64,000 bases of DNA from assembly GCA_934533135.1 (NCBI GenBank), contig CAKTBG010000005.1, positions 1 through 64,000 of the forward strand. Reading direction: 5' to 3'. Position numbers and translations under genes: made by a program. This DNA comes from an uncultured Faecalibacterium sp. Lineage in GTDB: Bacteria; Bacillota; Clostridia; Oscillospirales; Ruminococcaceae. Shown here piece by piece: positions 24,362-33,900 of this stretch. How positions within the stretch are numbered: the stretch's first letter is position 1; the number at the start of each line of letters is the position of its first letter. The notes beneath the pieces were generated by a model that was not told the origin of the DNA, searched no databases, and worked only from the letters and a program-made list of their open reading frames with translations.

Positions 24362-25668
24362 AGTTTATGCTGACCGCTGTTACTGGAATCAACTGGGGCG
24401 ATGAGGGCAAGGGCCGCGTCATCGACCTGCTGGCCGAAAACGCCGATGTGGTCGCCCGCTATCAGGGCGGCAACAATGCCGGCCATACCGTCGTCACCGA
24501 GAAGGGCAAGTTCATCCTGAACCTGCTGCCCTCCGGTATTTTGCATCCGGACGTGACCTGTGTGCTGGGCACCGGCATGGTGATTGACCTCGATCACCTC
24601 GCAAACGAGATGCAGGCCATCGAAGCTCGTGGTGTGGAAGTCAGCCCCAAGAATCTGAAGCTCTCCGATAAGGCCACCATCTCCATGCCGTGGCACAAAG
24701 TGCAGGACGGATTGGAAGAAGACCGCCTTGCCAAAAAGGGCAGTGCCTTCGGTTCGACCCGGCGCGGCATCGCCTATGCGTACAGCGACAAGTACCGCAA
24801 AAAGACCCTGCGTCTGGGCGATCTGCTCCATCTGGACGAGGAGCGCACCCAGAACCGCCTGCACATGATTTTGGACTCCAAGAACATGGAACTGGCAGGC
24901 TGCTACCATCAGGAAAAGATGTCCTACGACGCTCTGTTCCATTGGTGCAAGGCGCAGGCTGAAACGTTCGCACCCTACATCTGTGATGTCGGCGCATTCC
25001 TGCAGCAGGCTCACGATAGCGGCAAGCGGATCGTGCTGGAAGCCCAGCTGGGTGCCATGCGCGACATCGACTACGGCATCTTCCCCTTCACCTCCAGTTC
25101 CAACACGCTGGCCGCTTACGCGCCGCTGGGAGCCGGTATTCCCAACTGCAAACTCGACCATGTGGTGGGCGTGCTGAAAGCCTACTCCACCTGCGTGGGC
25201 GCAGGCCCCTTTGCCGCTGAGAACGCCATGGGCGAGGAGTGGAACGAGAAGCTGCGCAAGGCAGGCGGCGAATATGGCGCGGCCACCGGTCGTCCCCGCC
25301 GGGTCGGCCCCTTTGACTGCGTAGCCAGCCGCTACGGTCTGGCCTGTCAGGGCGCGGATAAGATCGCCCTCACCAAGTTGGATGTCCTGAGCAGCCTGAA
25401 AGAGATCCCGGTCATCACCGGTTATAAACTGGACGGCGTGGAAGTCCCCCGCTTCGACACGCTGTCCGACCTTGACCGGATGGAGCCGGTGGTCACCATG
25501 CTGCCCGGCTGGGAGCAGGATCTTTCCGGCTGCAAGAGCTGGGATGACCTCCCCAAAGAAGCCAAGGGCTATGTGGAATTCCTCGAACAGCAGCTAGACC
25601 ATGAGATCCAGTTCGTCTCCACCGGCGCGGAGCGCGAAAAGTTTGTGCTGAAAGGAGCATGGCTGTGA
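24358..25668 (+). CDS. purA: Adenylosuccinate synthetase
   Basis: A 436-residue adenylosuccinate synthetase: GTP-driven addition of aspartate to IMP, the first committed step to AMP. Signature segments are [17 protein letters not shown] near residue 10 (the usual bacterial QWGDEGKGK is NWGDEGKGR here), NAGHTVV, and the C-terminal [14 protein letters not shown]. It begins at ATG overlapping the argG stop by 4 nt and ends 10 nt inside pyrB, so translation is coupled across all three genes. Confidence 0.94.
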   Translation: MKFMLTAVTGINWGDEGKGRVIDLLAENADVVARYQGGNNAGHTVVTEKGKFILNLLPSGILHPDVTCVLGTGMVIDLDHLANEMQAIEARGVEVSPKNLKLSDKATISMPWHKVQDGLEEDRLAKKGSAFGSTRRGIAYAYSDKYRKKTLRLGDLLHLDEERTQNRLHMILDSKNMELAGCYHQEKMSYDALFHWCKAQAETFAPYICDVGAFLQQAHDSGKRIVLEAQLGAMRDIDYGIFPFTSSSNTLAAYAPLGAGIPNCKLDHVVGVLKAYSTCVGAGPFAAENAMGEEWNEKLRKAGGEYGAATGRPRRVGPFDCVASRYGLACQGADKIALTKLDVLSSLKEIPVITGYKLDGVEVPRFDTLSDLDRMEPVVTMLPGWEQDLSGCKSWDDLPKEAKGYVEFLEQQLDHEIQFVSTGAEREKFVLKGAWL

Positions 25669-26612
25669 GACATTTCATCGAACCGAACAGCTTTTCTCTG
25701 GCCGAGCAGCTGGCTCTTCTGGATCTTGCCGACCGGATGGAGGCAGATCCTGCGCCTTATGCCCATCTCTGCGATGGCCGCATTCTGGCGACCCTGTTCT
25801 ACGAGCCTTCCACCCGCACCCGGCTTTCGTTTGAGTCGGCCATGCTGCGGCTGGGCGGCAAAACGCTGGGCTTTGCCGGGGCGCAGCTGTCCAGTGCCAG
25901 CAAGGGCGAGACCGTTGCCGATACCGCCCGTGTCGTGAGCAATTACGCCGACATCATTGCAATGCGCCACCCCAAAGAGGGGGCTCCGCTCCGGGCGTCG
26001 ATGTACGCACGGGTGCCCGTCATCAACGCAGGCGACGGCGGCCACGCCCACCCCTCCCAGACCATGATCGACCTGATGACCATCCGCCAGCGCAAAGGGC
26101 GGCTGGACCATCTGACCATCGGTTTCTGCGGCGACCTCAAATTCGGCCGGACAGTTCACTCTCTGACCGCAGCTCTCAGCCAGTTTGAAGGAAACAAGTT
26201 CGCGTTCATCTCGCCGGAAGAACTGCGCATCCCCCAGTACGTCAAGGACGAGACATTGACGCCTCTCCATCAGACCTACAAAGAGACCGCCGACCTCGAA
26301 GCGGAGCTGCCGCATCTGGATGTGCTCTACATGACCCGCATCCAGCAGGAACGTTTTTTCAACGAAGAGGATTACCTCCGGCTGAAAGGCTGCTATGCAC
26401 TAGATGCCAAACTGCTGCAGCTAGCCAAGCCCGACACGCCGGTGCTGCACCCGCTGCCCCGCATCGACGAGATCAAGCTGGATGTGGACAACGACCCCCG
26501 TGCCGCCTATTTCGATCAGGTCCACAACGGCGTGTACATCCGCATGGCCATCATTCTGGCTCTGCTGGGCATCCCGGATCCCCTGACCGGAACGAAAGTA
26601 CTGAACGGGTAA
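25659..26612 (+). CDS. pyrB: Aspartate carbamoyltransferase catalytic chain
   Basis: A 317-residue ATCase catalytic subunit: carbamoyl phosphate plus aspartate to carbamoyl aspartate, the first committed pyrimidine step. The phosphate loop FYEPSTRTRLSFES (residues 48-61) and the C-terminal HPLPRIDEI are typical of PyrB rather than ornithine carbamoyltransferase. No regulatory chain pyrI follows. It overlaps purA by 10 nt and ends the operon at the terminator at 26650-26689. Confidence 0.92.
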   Translation: MAVRHFIEPNSFSLAEQLALLDLADRMEADPAPYAHLCDGRILATLFYEPSTRTRLSFESAMLRLGGKTLGFAGAQLSSASKGETVADTARVVSNYADIIAMRHPKEGAPLRASMYARVPVINAGDGGHAHPSQTMIDLMTIRQRKGRLDHLTIGFCGDLKFGRTVHSLTAALSQFEGNKFAFISPEELRIPQYVKDETLTPLHQTYKETADLEAELPHLDVLYMTRIQQERFFNEEDYLRLKGCYALDAKLLQLAKPDTPVLHPLPRIDEIKLDVDNDPRAAYFDQVHNGVYIRMAIILALLGIPDPLTGTKVLNG

Positions 26613-26649
26613 AATCCCCCGTTGACGCAGGTTTTGGGAACAAAAAAAG

Positions 26650-26689
26650 AAGGACAGCCAGCTTTGCGCGGTGCAAGCTGGCTGTCCTT
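26650..26689 (+). terminator. Terminator of the argG-purA-pyrB operon
   Basis: AAGGACAGCCAGCTT / AAGCTGGCTGTCCTT, 15-bp perfect stem and 10-nt loop, followed by TGGTTTT. The A7 run on the left may also serve the opposite strand. From here to 26854 I see no clear gene; a 12-codon frame at 26737-26772 with AAAAGGAG upstream is noted among the findings. Confidence 0.88.
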
Positions 26690-26854
26690 TGGTTTTATGC
26701 CGGTATAAAACACAAAACCATTAAAAGGAGAATCGCATGAAATTGTGTGTTGGTCGGTTCCGGCGGGGTTGAGAAGAGCGAAGGGAATTTCCGTGAACGA
26801 ATTCCGAACCTGTGGGTTGGCAAGCCACAGTGAAAAACCGCCGGTCTAAAACAC

Positions 26855-28423
26855 TCAATCTTCGCGGAAAGAGAAAGGCTTGACTTCACGGACGACATCC
26901 ATGATGGTGCCGTCGCGTGCTTCGATGATGCCCACCACGCGGTCGCCGAACTGAACCTTCTCCGGCTCGCCGACGATGGAGTACGCGATGTCACGCAGCT
27001 CCTCGATGGTCTTCAGGGGCACGCAATCGGCCTTCTGGAGAGCCTCCAGCAGGTCGGGGCGGCGGGGGTTGACGGCGACACCGTAATCGGTGACGACGAT
27101 ATCCACGCTCTCGCCCGGGGTGGTGACGGTGGTGACGTCGGTGCAGATGGCCGGGATACGACCCTGCAGCAGCGGGGCGATGACGATGGTGCATTTTGCG
27201 CCCTGTGCGGTATCGGGATGGCCGCCCTGTGCGCCGGTGATGACGCCGTCAGAGCCCACGACCACGTTGCAGTTGAAGTGGGTATCGACTTCCAGAGAAG
27301 CCAGAATGACATAATCCAGCTTGTTGACGAACGCACCCTTGTTCATCGGGCTTGCGTACTCGCCAGCAGAGATGGGGAAGTGGTTGGGGTTGGTGCGGAC
27401 GTTGTTGACCGCGTCCAGATCAAAGTCCTGCGTATCCACCAGCTTGTAGGCGAGGCCGCGATCCAGCAGCTCGCACATGGGCTTGGTCAGACCGCCGACG
27501 CCCAGACCCATGTGGATGTTCTTCTCCTCCATGATCTTGCTCAGGGAGATGGTGGAAGCGATGGATGCACCGCCGACACCGGTCTGGTAGGAGAAGCCGT
27601 CCTTGAAGTACGGGGTGTTGGCCACGACCTGCGTGCAGTACTCGGCCATCATCAGCTTGCGCTGGTCGGTGGTGGGCTTGGCCGCACCGGTGGCGATCTT
27701 CTCGGGGATGCCGATCTGATCGACGACGCAGACGTAATCCACCTTGGTCTGGTTGATCTCAGCCGGGTAGTTGGGATAGGCCACCAGACAATCGGTGATG
27801 GCCACAACGTAGTCTGCCTGATCTGCATCGACGTAAGCATAGCTCAGGACGCCGCAGTTGGTCTTGCCGCCCATACCGGAGCAGTTGCCATACTCATCGC
27901 AGGAAGGTGCGCCGATGAAAGCGATGTCCACGTGGGTCTCGCCGGTCTCAATGGCGCGGACGCGGCCGCCGTGACTGCGCATGGTAGCCAGACCCTTCAG
28001 CTTGCCGTGGGAGATGGCTTCGCCGATTTTGCCGCGGACGCCGGAGGACTCGATGTTGGTGATGGTGCCGTCCTCGATCATGGGAACGAGGTCATCGTGC
28101 GCTTTGCCCAGAGAGCTTGCGCTCAGGGTGATGTTCTTGATGCCCATCTTGTGGATCTCTTCCATGACCATGCAGACCACGAGGTCGCCCTCGCGGAAGT
28201 GATGGTGGAAGGAGACGGTCATGCCGTCGTGGGCATTGCACTTGACCAGAGCTTCATGGATGTCCTTGACCATCTTATCGTGGTCGTTCTTCATCACAGG
28301 GGTGACGGAAGGGCCGGCCTTTTTGAAGGCCTTGCCGTTTTTATAGTTGTTGCCCTGAAAGACCTCTTTGCCGGTGCGCGCAAGGATCTCTTCGGGAATC
28401 TCTCTGCCGACTGCATTCAACAT
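26855..28423 (-). CDS. citF: Citrate lyase alpha chain (citrate CoA-transferase)
   Basis: A 522-residue CitF, normal for the family. It swaps acetate on the carrier-protein prosthetic group for citrate. Family segments include NAHDGMTVSFHHHFREGD near residue 63, GGRVRAIETGE near 150, and GAQGGHPDTAQGAKCTIVIA near 400. It follows citE with a 2-nt gap, and its ribosome site AAGGGGGA lies inside the end of citE. It is the last gene of citDEF; no citC, citG or citX follows, so the genes that load and activate the prosthetic group must be elsewhere. Confidence 0.94.
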   Translation of the reverse strand: MLNAVGREIPEEILARTGKEVFQGNNYKNGKAFKKAGPSVTPVMKNDHDKMVKDIHEALVKCNAHDGMTVSFHHHFREGDLVVCMVMEEIHKMGIKNITLSASSLGKAHDDLVPMIEDGTITNIESSGVRGKIGEAISHGKLKGLATMRSHGGRVRAIETGETHVDIAFIGAPSCDEYGNCSGMGGKTNCGVLSYAYVDADQADYVVAITDCLVAYPNYPAEINQTKVDYVCVVDQIGIPEKIATGAAKPTTDQRKLMMAEYCTQVVANTPYFKDGFSYQTGVGGASIASTISLSKIMEEKNIHMGLGVGGLTKPMCELLDRGLAYKLVDTQDFDLDAVNNVRTNPNHFPISAGEYASPMNKGAFVNKLDYVILASLEVDTHFNCNVVVGSDGVITGAQGGHPDTAQGAKCTIVIAPLLQGRIPAICTDVTTVTTPGESVDIVVTDYGVAVNPRRPDLLEALQKADCVPLKTIEELRDIAYSIVGEPEKVQFGDRVVGIIEARDGTIMDVVREVKPFSFRED

Positions 28424-28425
28424 AA

Positions 28426-29328
28426 TTACAAATCCCCCTTATATACGCCGGATGCCTTTGCCAGGCTGATGGTGCGCTTTGCGCCGTCGTAGAAGGCGAT
28501 GTCAATCATCTTGCCGTCCACGGTAAAGACGCCGATGCCCAGTGCCTTCTTGCTGTCGATTTCCTTGACGACCTTCTCGGCGAAGATGATGTCCTTCTGG
28601 GTGGGAGTAAAGATCTCATGGACGATGGGGATCTGGCGAGGATTGATGATGGACTTGCCATCGAAGCCCATCAGGTGGATGTTCTCCACGTCCTTGCGGA
28701 AGCCGTCCATATCTTTCAGGTCGGTGTAGACGGTATCGAAGCACTGCACGCCGGCGGCGCGGGCTGCGATGATCATCTGCTGGCGGGCACCCATCAGCTC
28801 GATGCCGGTGCCGGTGATGTGGGTCTGCAGATCCTTGGTGTAGTCGCCGCCGGACAGTGCGATGCCGAACAGACGCTCGTTGGACTCGCAGATCTCCAGT
28901 GCATTCATGACGCCGCGGGCAGATTCCAGAGCAGCGATGATCAGGACTTCGCCCTCGGGACGGCCATAGGTCTTCTCGTCCTCAGCGATGGCGTCAGCCA
29001 CCAGCTGGACGTCCTTTGCGTGCTCGGTCTTGGGGATGCGGATGGAATCGCAGCCGCCGGCCACAGCAGCGCGGATATCCTCGCGCCAGTACGGGGTGTC
29101 GAGGCCGTTGATACGGACAACGCGCTCGCATCCACGGTAGTCGATGGTGCGCAGAGCGTGATACAGGCTGAAGCGGGCGACGTCCTTCTGGTTCTCGGCG
29201 ACAGCATCCTCGAGGTCCAGCATGATGGAGTCTGCCTTATAGATGTACGGGTCCTTGATCAGGCCGGGCTTCTGCGCGTTCAGGAACATCATGGTGCGGC
29301 GCAGGCGTTTCTTGTTCGGGTTCATCAT
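28426..29328 (-). CDS. citE: Citrate lyase beta chain (citryl-ACP lyase)
   Basis: A 300-residue CitE, of the HpcH/HpaI aldolase fold. It cleaves citryl-carrier protein to oxaloacetate and acetyl-carrier protein. Characteristic are the start LRRTMMFLNAQKPGLIKD, the acidic metal motif DSIMLDLEDAV at about 33-43, and IRIPKTE. Its ATG ATG overlaps the citD stop by 4 nt. Oxaloacetate formed here could feed aspartate, which the neighbouring argG-purA-pyrB operon consumes; this metabolic link is inferred. Confidence 0.94.
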   Translation of the reverse strand: MMNPNKKRLRRTMMFLNAQKPGLIKDPYIYKADSIMLDLEDAVAENQKDVARFSLYHALRTIDYRGCERVVRINGLDTPYWREDIRAAVAGGCDSIRIPKTEHAKDVQLVADAIAEDEKTYGRPEGEVLIIAALESARGVMNALEICESNERLFGIALSGGDYTKDLQTHITGTGIELMGARQQMIIAARAAGVQCFDTVYTDLKDMDGFRKDVENIHLMGFDGKSIINPRQIPIVHEIFTPTQKDIIFAEKVVKEIDSKKALGIGVFTVDGKMIDIAFYDGAKRTISLAKASGVYKGDL

Positions 29329-29624
29329 TTGATCGCACCTCCCCAGGGCAGGTTCTCATACTGATCGACGGAGCGGTAAACTGCGCCCTCGATGCGTGCC
29401 TTCAGGGTGCAGTCCAGTGCGCCCTTGTCCACAATGGTAATCCGGACGTCGTTGATGTCCAGATCCTTCAGCGTTTCCAGCGTCACTTTGCGGATCTGAT
29501 TGCCATACTGATTGATGACAGAGCTCTCCAGCGAGAAATCGACTTTGCCCTCGCCGGGCTCGACGGTCACCATGCAGTCGCTGGATTCCAGCGTACCAGC
29601 CGTGGCTGCCTTCTTGATCTCCAT
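29325..29624 (-). CDS. citD: Citrate lyase gamma chain (acyl carrier protein)
   Basis: A 99-residue CitD that carries the phosphoribosyl-dephospho-CoA prosthetic group on a serine near residue 14 (AATAGTLESSD). The family usual length is about 95-100. The start at 29624 has AAGGAGG upstream. It is first in citD-citE-citF. The upstream region has a -10 TATAAT but no -35, suggesting an activator. Confidence 0.94.
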   Translation of the reverse strand: MEIKKAATAGTLESSDCMVTVEPGEGKVDFSLESSVINQYGNQIRKVTLETLKDLDINDVRITIVDKGALDCTLKARIEGAVYRSVDQYENLPWGGAIK

Positions 29625-29658
29625 GCTTTTTCCTCCTTGGGTGGATGTTACACTTCTC

Positions 29659-29757
29659 ATTATACCGTTTACGGCTCCCATGGCCGCCTTTGATGGTTCT
29701 ATGATAGTCCGGCAACCTTACAAATGGCATAGCAGGCGTCTTAATATTCATTAAGAA
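29659..29757 (-). promoter_or_regulatory. citDEF promoter region with candidate regulator box
   Basis: Minus-strand -10 TATAAT (29659-29664) with no -35 match 17 nt away. At 29740-29757 the plus strand reads CTTAATATTCATTAAGAA, 15 of 18 identical to CTTAATATCCTGTAAGAA upstream of the citrate transporter (18914-18931). The segment is also a palindrome CTTAAT-N4-ATTAAG. It is probably bound by the OmpR-type regulator at 21304. The rest of the gap to 29893 shows no gene. Confidence 0.55.
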
Positions 29758-29893
29758 AGTCCAAAAAATCACTTGTACACAAGATATATTCCATTTTGGC
29801 ATGGTCTCCGGGCTATTTCCACTCTTATCATACCCCTTTTTTTGTTTTTTGTAAAATTCTATCCCGGAATCGAATTTGGTTCTGCGCCATGAC

Positions 29894-29932
29894 CAAAAAC
29901 GGCCGGAGACGTTTTTTCCAACGTCTCCGGCC
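29894..29932 (-). terminator. Terminator of the YitT-like gene
   Basis: GGCCGGAGACGTT / AACGTCTCCGGCC, 13-bp stem with a 6-nt loop; on the minus strand it is followed by GTTTTTG. Confidence 0.85.
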
Positions 29933-29954
29933 GCTGCCGTTCTGGTGGGATCGC

Positions 29955-30812
29955 TCAGGTATGGTTGAAGCCCTTGCCAAAGACTTCGGTGGTGCTCAGC
30001 ATCGAGATAAAGGCATTGAGGTGCTGCTGGTGGATGAAATCCTGCAGCTGGTCGGCCTCCCGGTGGGTCAGGGTGGTATAGATCATGTAGTGGGGCTTGT
30101 CGGTATATGCGCCGAAGCAGGGCGTATAGGTCGCGCCGCGCACCAGCTTTTTCATCACGAAATCGCAGATCGGATCTTTATCGTCGCAGATGATCAGGAT
30201 GGCCTTGCACATCTTGATCTTTTCCAGCACGGCGTCGATGACCAGCGATTTCACGGTCAGACCGACAAAGGAGTACAGCGCGGTGTAGAGGTCGAACACA
30301 AAGCAGGCCGCCATGACCATGAACAGATCGGTCAGGAAGAGGGCTGCCGCAATGTTGTGCAGGTGGGTGTATTTTTCGACGATCAGCGCGATGACGTCGG
30401 TGCCGCCCGAAGATGCCCCCACGTGGAAGAGCAGGGCGGACGCGATGGCCGGCAGCGCGATGGCAAAGAGCAGATCCAGCATGGGCTGGTCGGACAGCGG
30501 TCCGGAGAGCGGAGCCACCTTTTCCAACACCATCAGCTCCAAGGACATCAGCAGGGTCGCGTAGCCGGTGTTGAAGGCAAACTCCCTGCCCAGAAAGAGG
30601 AACCCGATCCCCAGCAGGATCAGATTGGCCGCCGACGAGAACGCGGAGGCCGAAAGCGGCGTCAGCTTGGCCGCCAGAGCCGCCATACCGGTCACGCCGC
30701 CGAACACGAAGTTGTTCGGGAATTTAAAAAAGTAGACGCCAATGGACATGATGGTGATGCTCAGGGTGATGATGGCATATCGTATGCCGTATTTCAGGAT
30801 CTTTTCTTTCAT
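29955..30812 (-). CDS. YitT/DUF2179-family membrane protein
   Basis: A 285-residue protein of the YitT family. The first 190 residues hold about five membrane helices, with NNFVFGGVTGMAALAAKL near 35 and the motif FHVGASSGGTDVIALIVEKY near 128, a family hallmark. The C-terminal 80 residues form the cytoplasmic DUF2179 domain (ending ISMLSTTEVFGKGF). Function is not established in the family; a transporter or channel role is suspected. It has its own terminator and faces no obvious partner. Confidence 0.88.
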   Translation of the reverse strand: MKEKILKYGIRYAIITLSITIMSIGVYFFKFPNNFVFGGVTGMAALAAKLTPLSASAFSSAANLILLGIGFLFLGREFAFNTGYATLLMSLELMVLEKVAPLSGPLSDQPMLDLLFAIALPAIASALLFHVGASSGGTDVIALIVEKYTHLHNIAAALFLTDLFMVMAACFVFDLYTALYSFVGLTVKSLVIDAVLEKIKMCKAILIICDDKDPICDFVMKKLVRGATYTPCFGAYTDKPHYMIYTTLTHREADQLQDFIHQQHLNAFISMLSTTEVFGKGFNHT

Positions 30813-30937
30813 AGGGGGCTTCCTCTGGCCGCAGTGCCGCCGTCTTTCTCACATTTTGTCCGGCGGATCTTGCTCCGCACGAAAGTAATCGTAACACGAA
30901 AAAAACAGTCGGTCAAGTCCTTCCTGCAAAAACAAAG

Positions 30938-30969
30938 GCGTCCGCCCATGGTTTTCCACAGACGGACGC
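30938..30969 (-). terminator. Terminator of the large surface-protein gene
   Basis: GCGTCCG / CGGACGC, 7-bp stem with a long loop, followed on the minus strand by CTTTGTTTTTGC. It lies 15 bp after the stop codon. Confidence 0.65.
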
Positions 30970-30983
30970 TTTTTGGTTGAAAA

Positions 30984-33900
30984 TCAGGCTTCGTATTTGC
31001 CCTTCCTGCGTTTATGGATCCCCAGCAGGAGGAAGCTTCCGCCCGCAGCAGCCAGTATCCAAACCAGCCACTCGTTCTGACCGGTCTGGATCAGGCGGCG
31101 GGTCGGGGTCTTGACTTCTTCCGGCTCGTTCTCCGGCACTTCCGAAGAAGAGGACGGTTCTTCCGGCTCCGACTCCGGCACCGATGTGGGCGGCGTCTCT
31201 TCCGGCTGCTCCGGGGTCTCTTCCGGCACTTCCACCGGCGGATTCTCCGGCTGTTCCGGCGGAGCCGAAGTTGCCGGTTCATCCGGGATCCACGGGATCA
31301 ATGGAATCAGCGGGATCAGCGGAAGGAGCGGGAGGAACGGCGGGAGGATCGAGGTGCCCGGGTTATCCGGTGTTGTCGGGGGTGTCACCGGCGTGTCCGG
31401 GTTCTCCGGAGGCGTCGGAGGTGTCACCGGTACATCCGGCTGATCCGGCGTCGTCGGGGGCGTTACCGGCGTGTCCGGGTTCTCCGGCGGTGTCGGAGGC
31501 GTCACCGGTGTGTCCGGCTGATCCGGCGTCGTCGGGGGCGTTACCGGCGTATCCGGCTGATCCGGCGTCGTCGGGGGTGTCACCGGCGTATCCGGCTGAT
31601 CCGGCGGCGTCACCGGCTTGTCCGGATTCGTCGGGGGCGTTACCACCGGCGTATCGGTGGGCGTCGGCTGGTAGGTATTGGTGATGACAAAGCCGGTTCC
31701 CTCGTCGCCGGTAATGGTCGTCTGGTATCCGGCAGCCTGCGTTTTCTCGGTGACAAGATAGGTATGCTCTGCCGGCAGGTTGTCAAACGTATACGTCCAG
31801 TTGTTGTCTGCACTGAGAACCGCCGTCCGCGGTGCGAACGCGCCGATCCGGTCGATGGCGGCAAGCTCCACCTCGACGCTGGCCGGGCGGAACTCCAGAT
31901 CATCATCGACCCAGACCTTGCGGACGGATACCGCCTTGGTCTGGTAGGTGTTGGTGATGGTAAAGCTGCCGTCTGCGTCCTGCGCATAGCGGGCAGTATA
32001 GCCGTCCACCGGCTCTTCTTCCACGGTATAATGCTCCGGGCTGTCGGGCAGATCGGCAAAGGTATGCTTCCACGCATTGCCCGCATTCAGTTCAGCGGTA
32101 TCCACCACGTCGCCGGTGTACTTTTCTTTCAGATGCACCGTCACGCTGTCCGGCTGGGCTTCCGCGTATCCTTTGTTCTCCCAGACCTTCTGAACGGGAA
32201 CCTCGTAGGTCTGATAATCGGCATCGCCAATGACAATGCTGCCGTTGGCACCAATTCCGCCGCCGTAGGTCGCCGTATTGTTTTCGATGATCAGCTGCGC
32301 ACAGCCCGCTGCGGTGCTGATGGCGTCCGCATCTGCATCGGCTTTCAGGCAGATGCCGCCCGTCTTCTTCTGGATGCTGCCAACCAGCACCGGGTTTGCC
32401 GGGTCGTATCGGCTCACACTCGAAACCACGGTGGTATGATTGGCTCCATTGGAAAAGTCTGCAATGGCACCATCTTTGTACCACTGGACCTTTCCGCCGC
32501 CCAGCATCCGGCTGGGGATCGTGGTGCTGTTGTCTCGATCATGGCTGATGGGGGCAGACGCAAAATCATCGCCTGCACCGTTTGCGGTATTCTGGTAGAG
32601 TGCCACACCGTTGGTCAGGTAGAACTGCGCGTCACCGGTGGGGCAGAACCACGCGCCGCCGCCCTGGTCTGCGGTGTTGTTGCGGATGACCGCATTTTCC
32701 ATATAAAGGGTCGTGTATCTTGCCGGGCTGAAATAGCGTGCCGAACCCTCGCTATACACGCCGCCGCCATCCACGGCAGAATTGCCGCTGATCACGCCGG
32801 ACAGCAGCTTCACGCCGTTGCTCAGAGAGTAGACACCGCCGCCGCCTGCATACGCATGGTTGTTGGTAATGCGGCCGCCGTCAAAGATGAACGCCGTCAC
32901 ATCGGCATCCTGGTCGTCCGTGTCGTTTACGCAAACGCCGCCGCCGTTGCCGCCCTGATTGGAGTCGATCTCGCCGCCGCCCATCAGGAACATCGCGTCA
33001 TCGCAGACATAGACTGCGCCGGACGAGAAATAGGCTGAGCTTTCCGAGCTGCAGACGTTGTGGTTGATGCTGCCGCCGGTCATTTCAAAATAGGCTTTTC
33101 CGGTGTCGTCTCCTGTCAGGACGACACCGCCGCCCCGTAATCCTTTATTCTCCCGGATCTCGCCGCCGGTCATATTGAAATCGCTCAGTCCATACAGCAG
33201 AACTGCCGGGGAGGACGAATCGCTGTTGGACGGGTCCGACACCAGCTCATTGTTCTGGATCAGACCGCCGCTCATCTCGAAGGACGCTCCCTCGCTGAGC
33301 CGGACGGATGCCGTGCGCTGTCCCCTGACCTTGTTCTTTTCGATCGTGCCGGACTTCAGAACAAGCTTTGCGTTTGCGCCGCTGTTGTCCAGCACGCCTT
33401 TGTTCAGGACGGCCGTGCCGCCGGTGATCAGCACATCCGCGCCGTCCAGCGTCAGTTTGCCCTTATTATCAACAACGCTCCCCGTGTTGTACCGCCCGTA
33501 CAGCTCGATGCTTCCCGCAAACTGCAGCGAAGCACCCGGCTGAATGACAAACAGATTTGCCGGTTCGCTGCTGCTGTCGCCAAGGATGATCTGCCGGTCG
33601 TCCGACGTGATGACCACCGTTTTGCCCGCCGGAACCGTGACCGGAGCTTTCAGCTGGATCGGTTTCTGAATTTGGATCGTCTCCCCGCTCTCGGCAGCGT
33701 TTACTGCCGCTTGCAGCGTGGGTGCGTTCTCCTCATTGCTGATCGTATCACCGACACCCGCCACAGATGGGAGTGTATACGTGATGTCGGTCACCCCCGT
33801 CGGGAAGGTTCCGGTCACGGTCACGTTGTCCCGGCTGTTGTCGATGGTAACCGTTTTCAAGTTGGTACAACCATCAAATGCGCTAGCCTTGATATCGGTC

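Noticed and set aside
26773-26854. CTGTGG/CCACAG hairpin near 26810-26832 as citF terminator
   Set aside because: The stem is short and lacks a T run on the citF (minus) strand.
31370-31660. Possible CRISPR-like array in the Pro-rich stalk
   Set aside because: Repeats are contiguous and in frame with the surface protein; there are no unique spacers and no cas genes.
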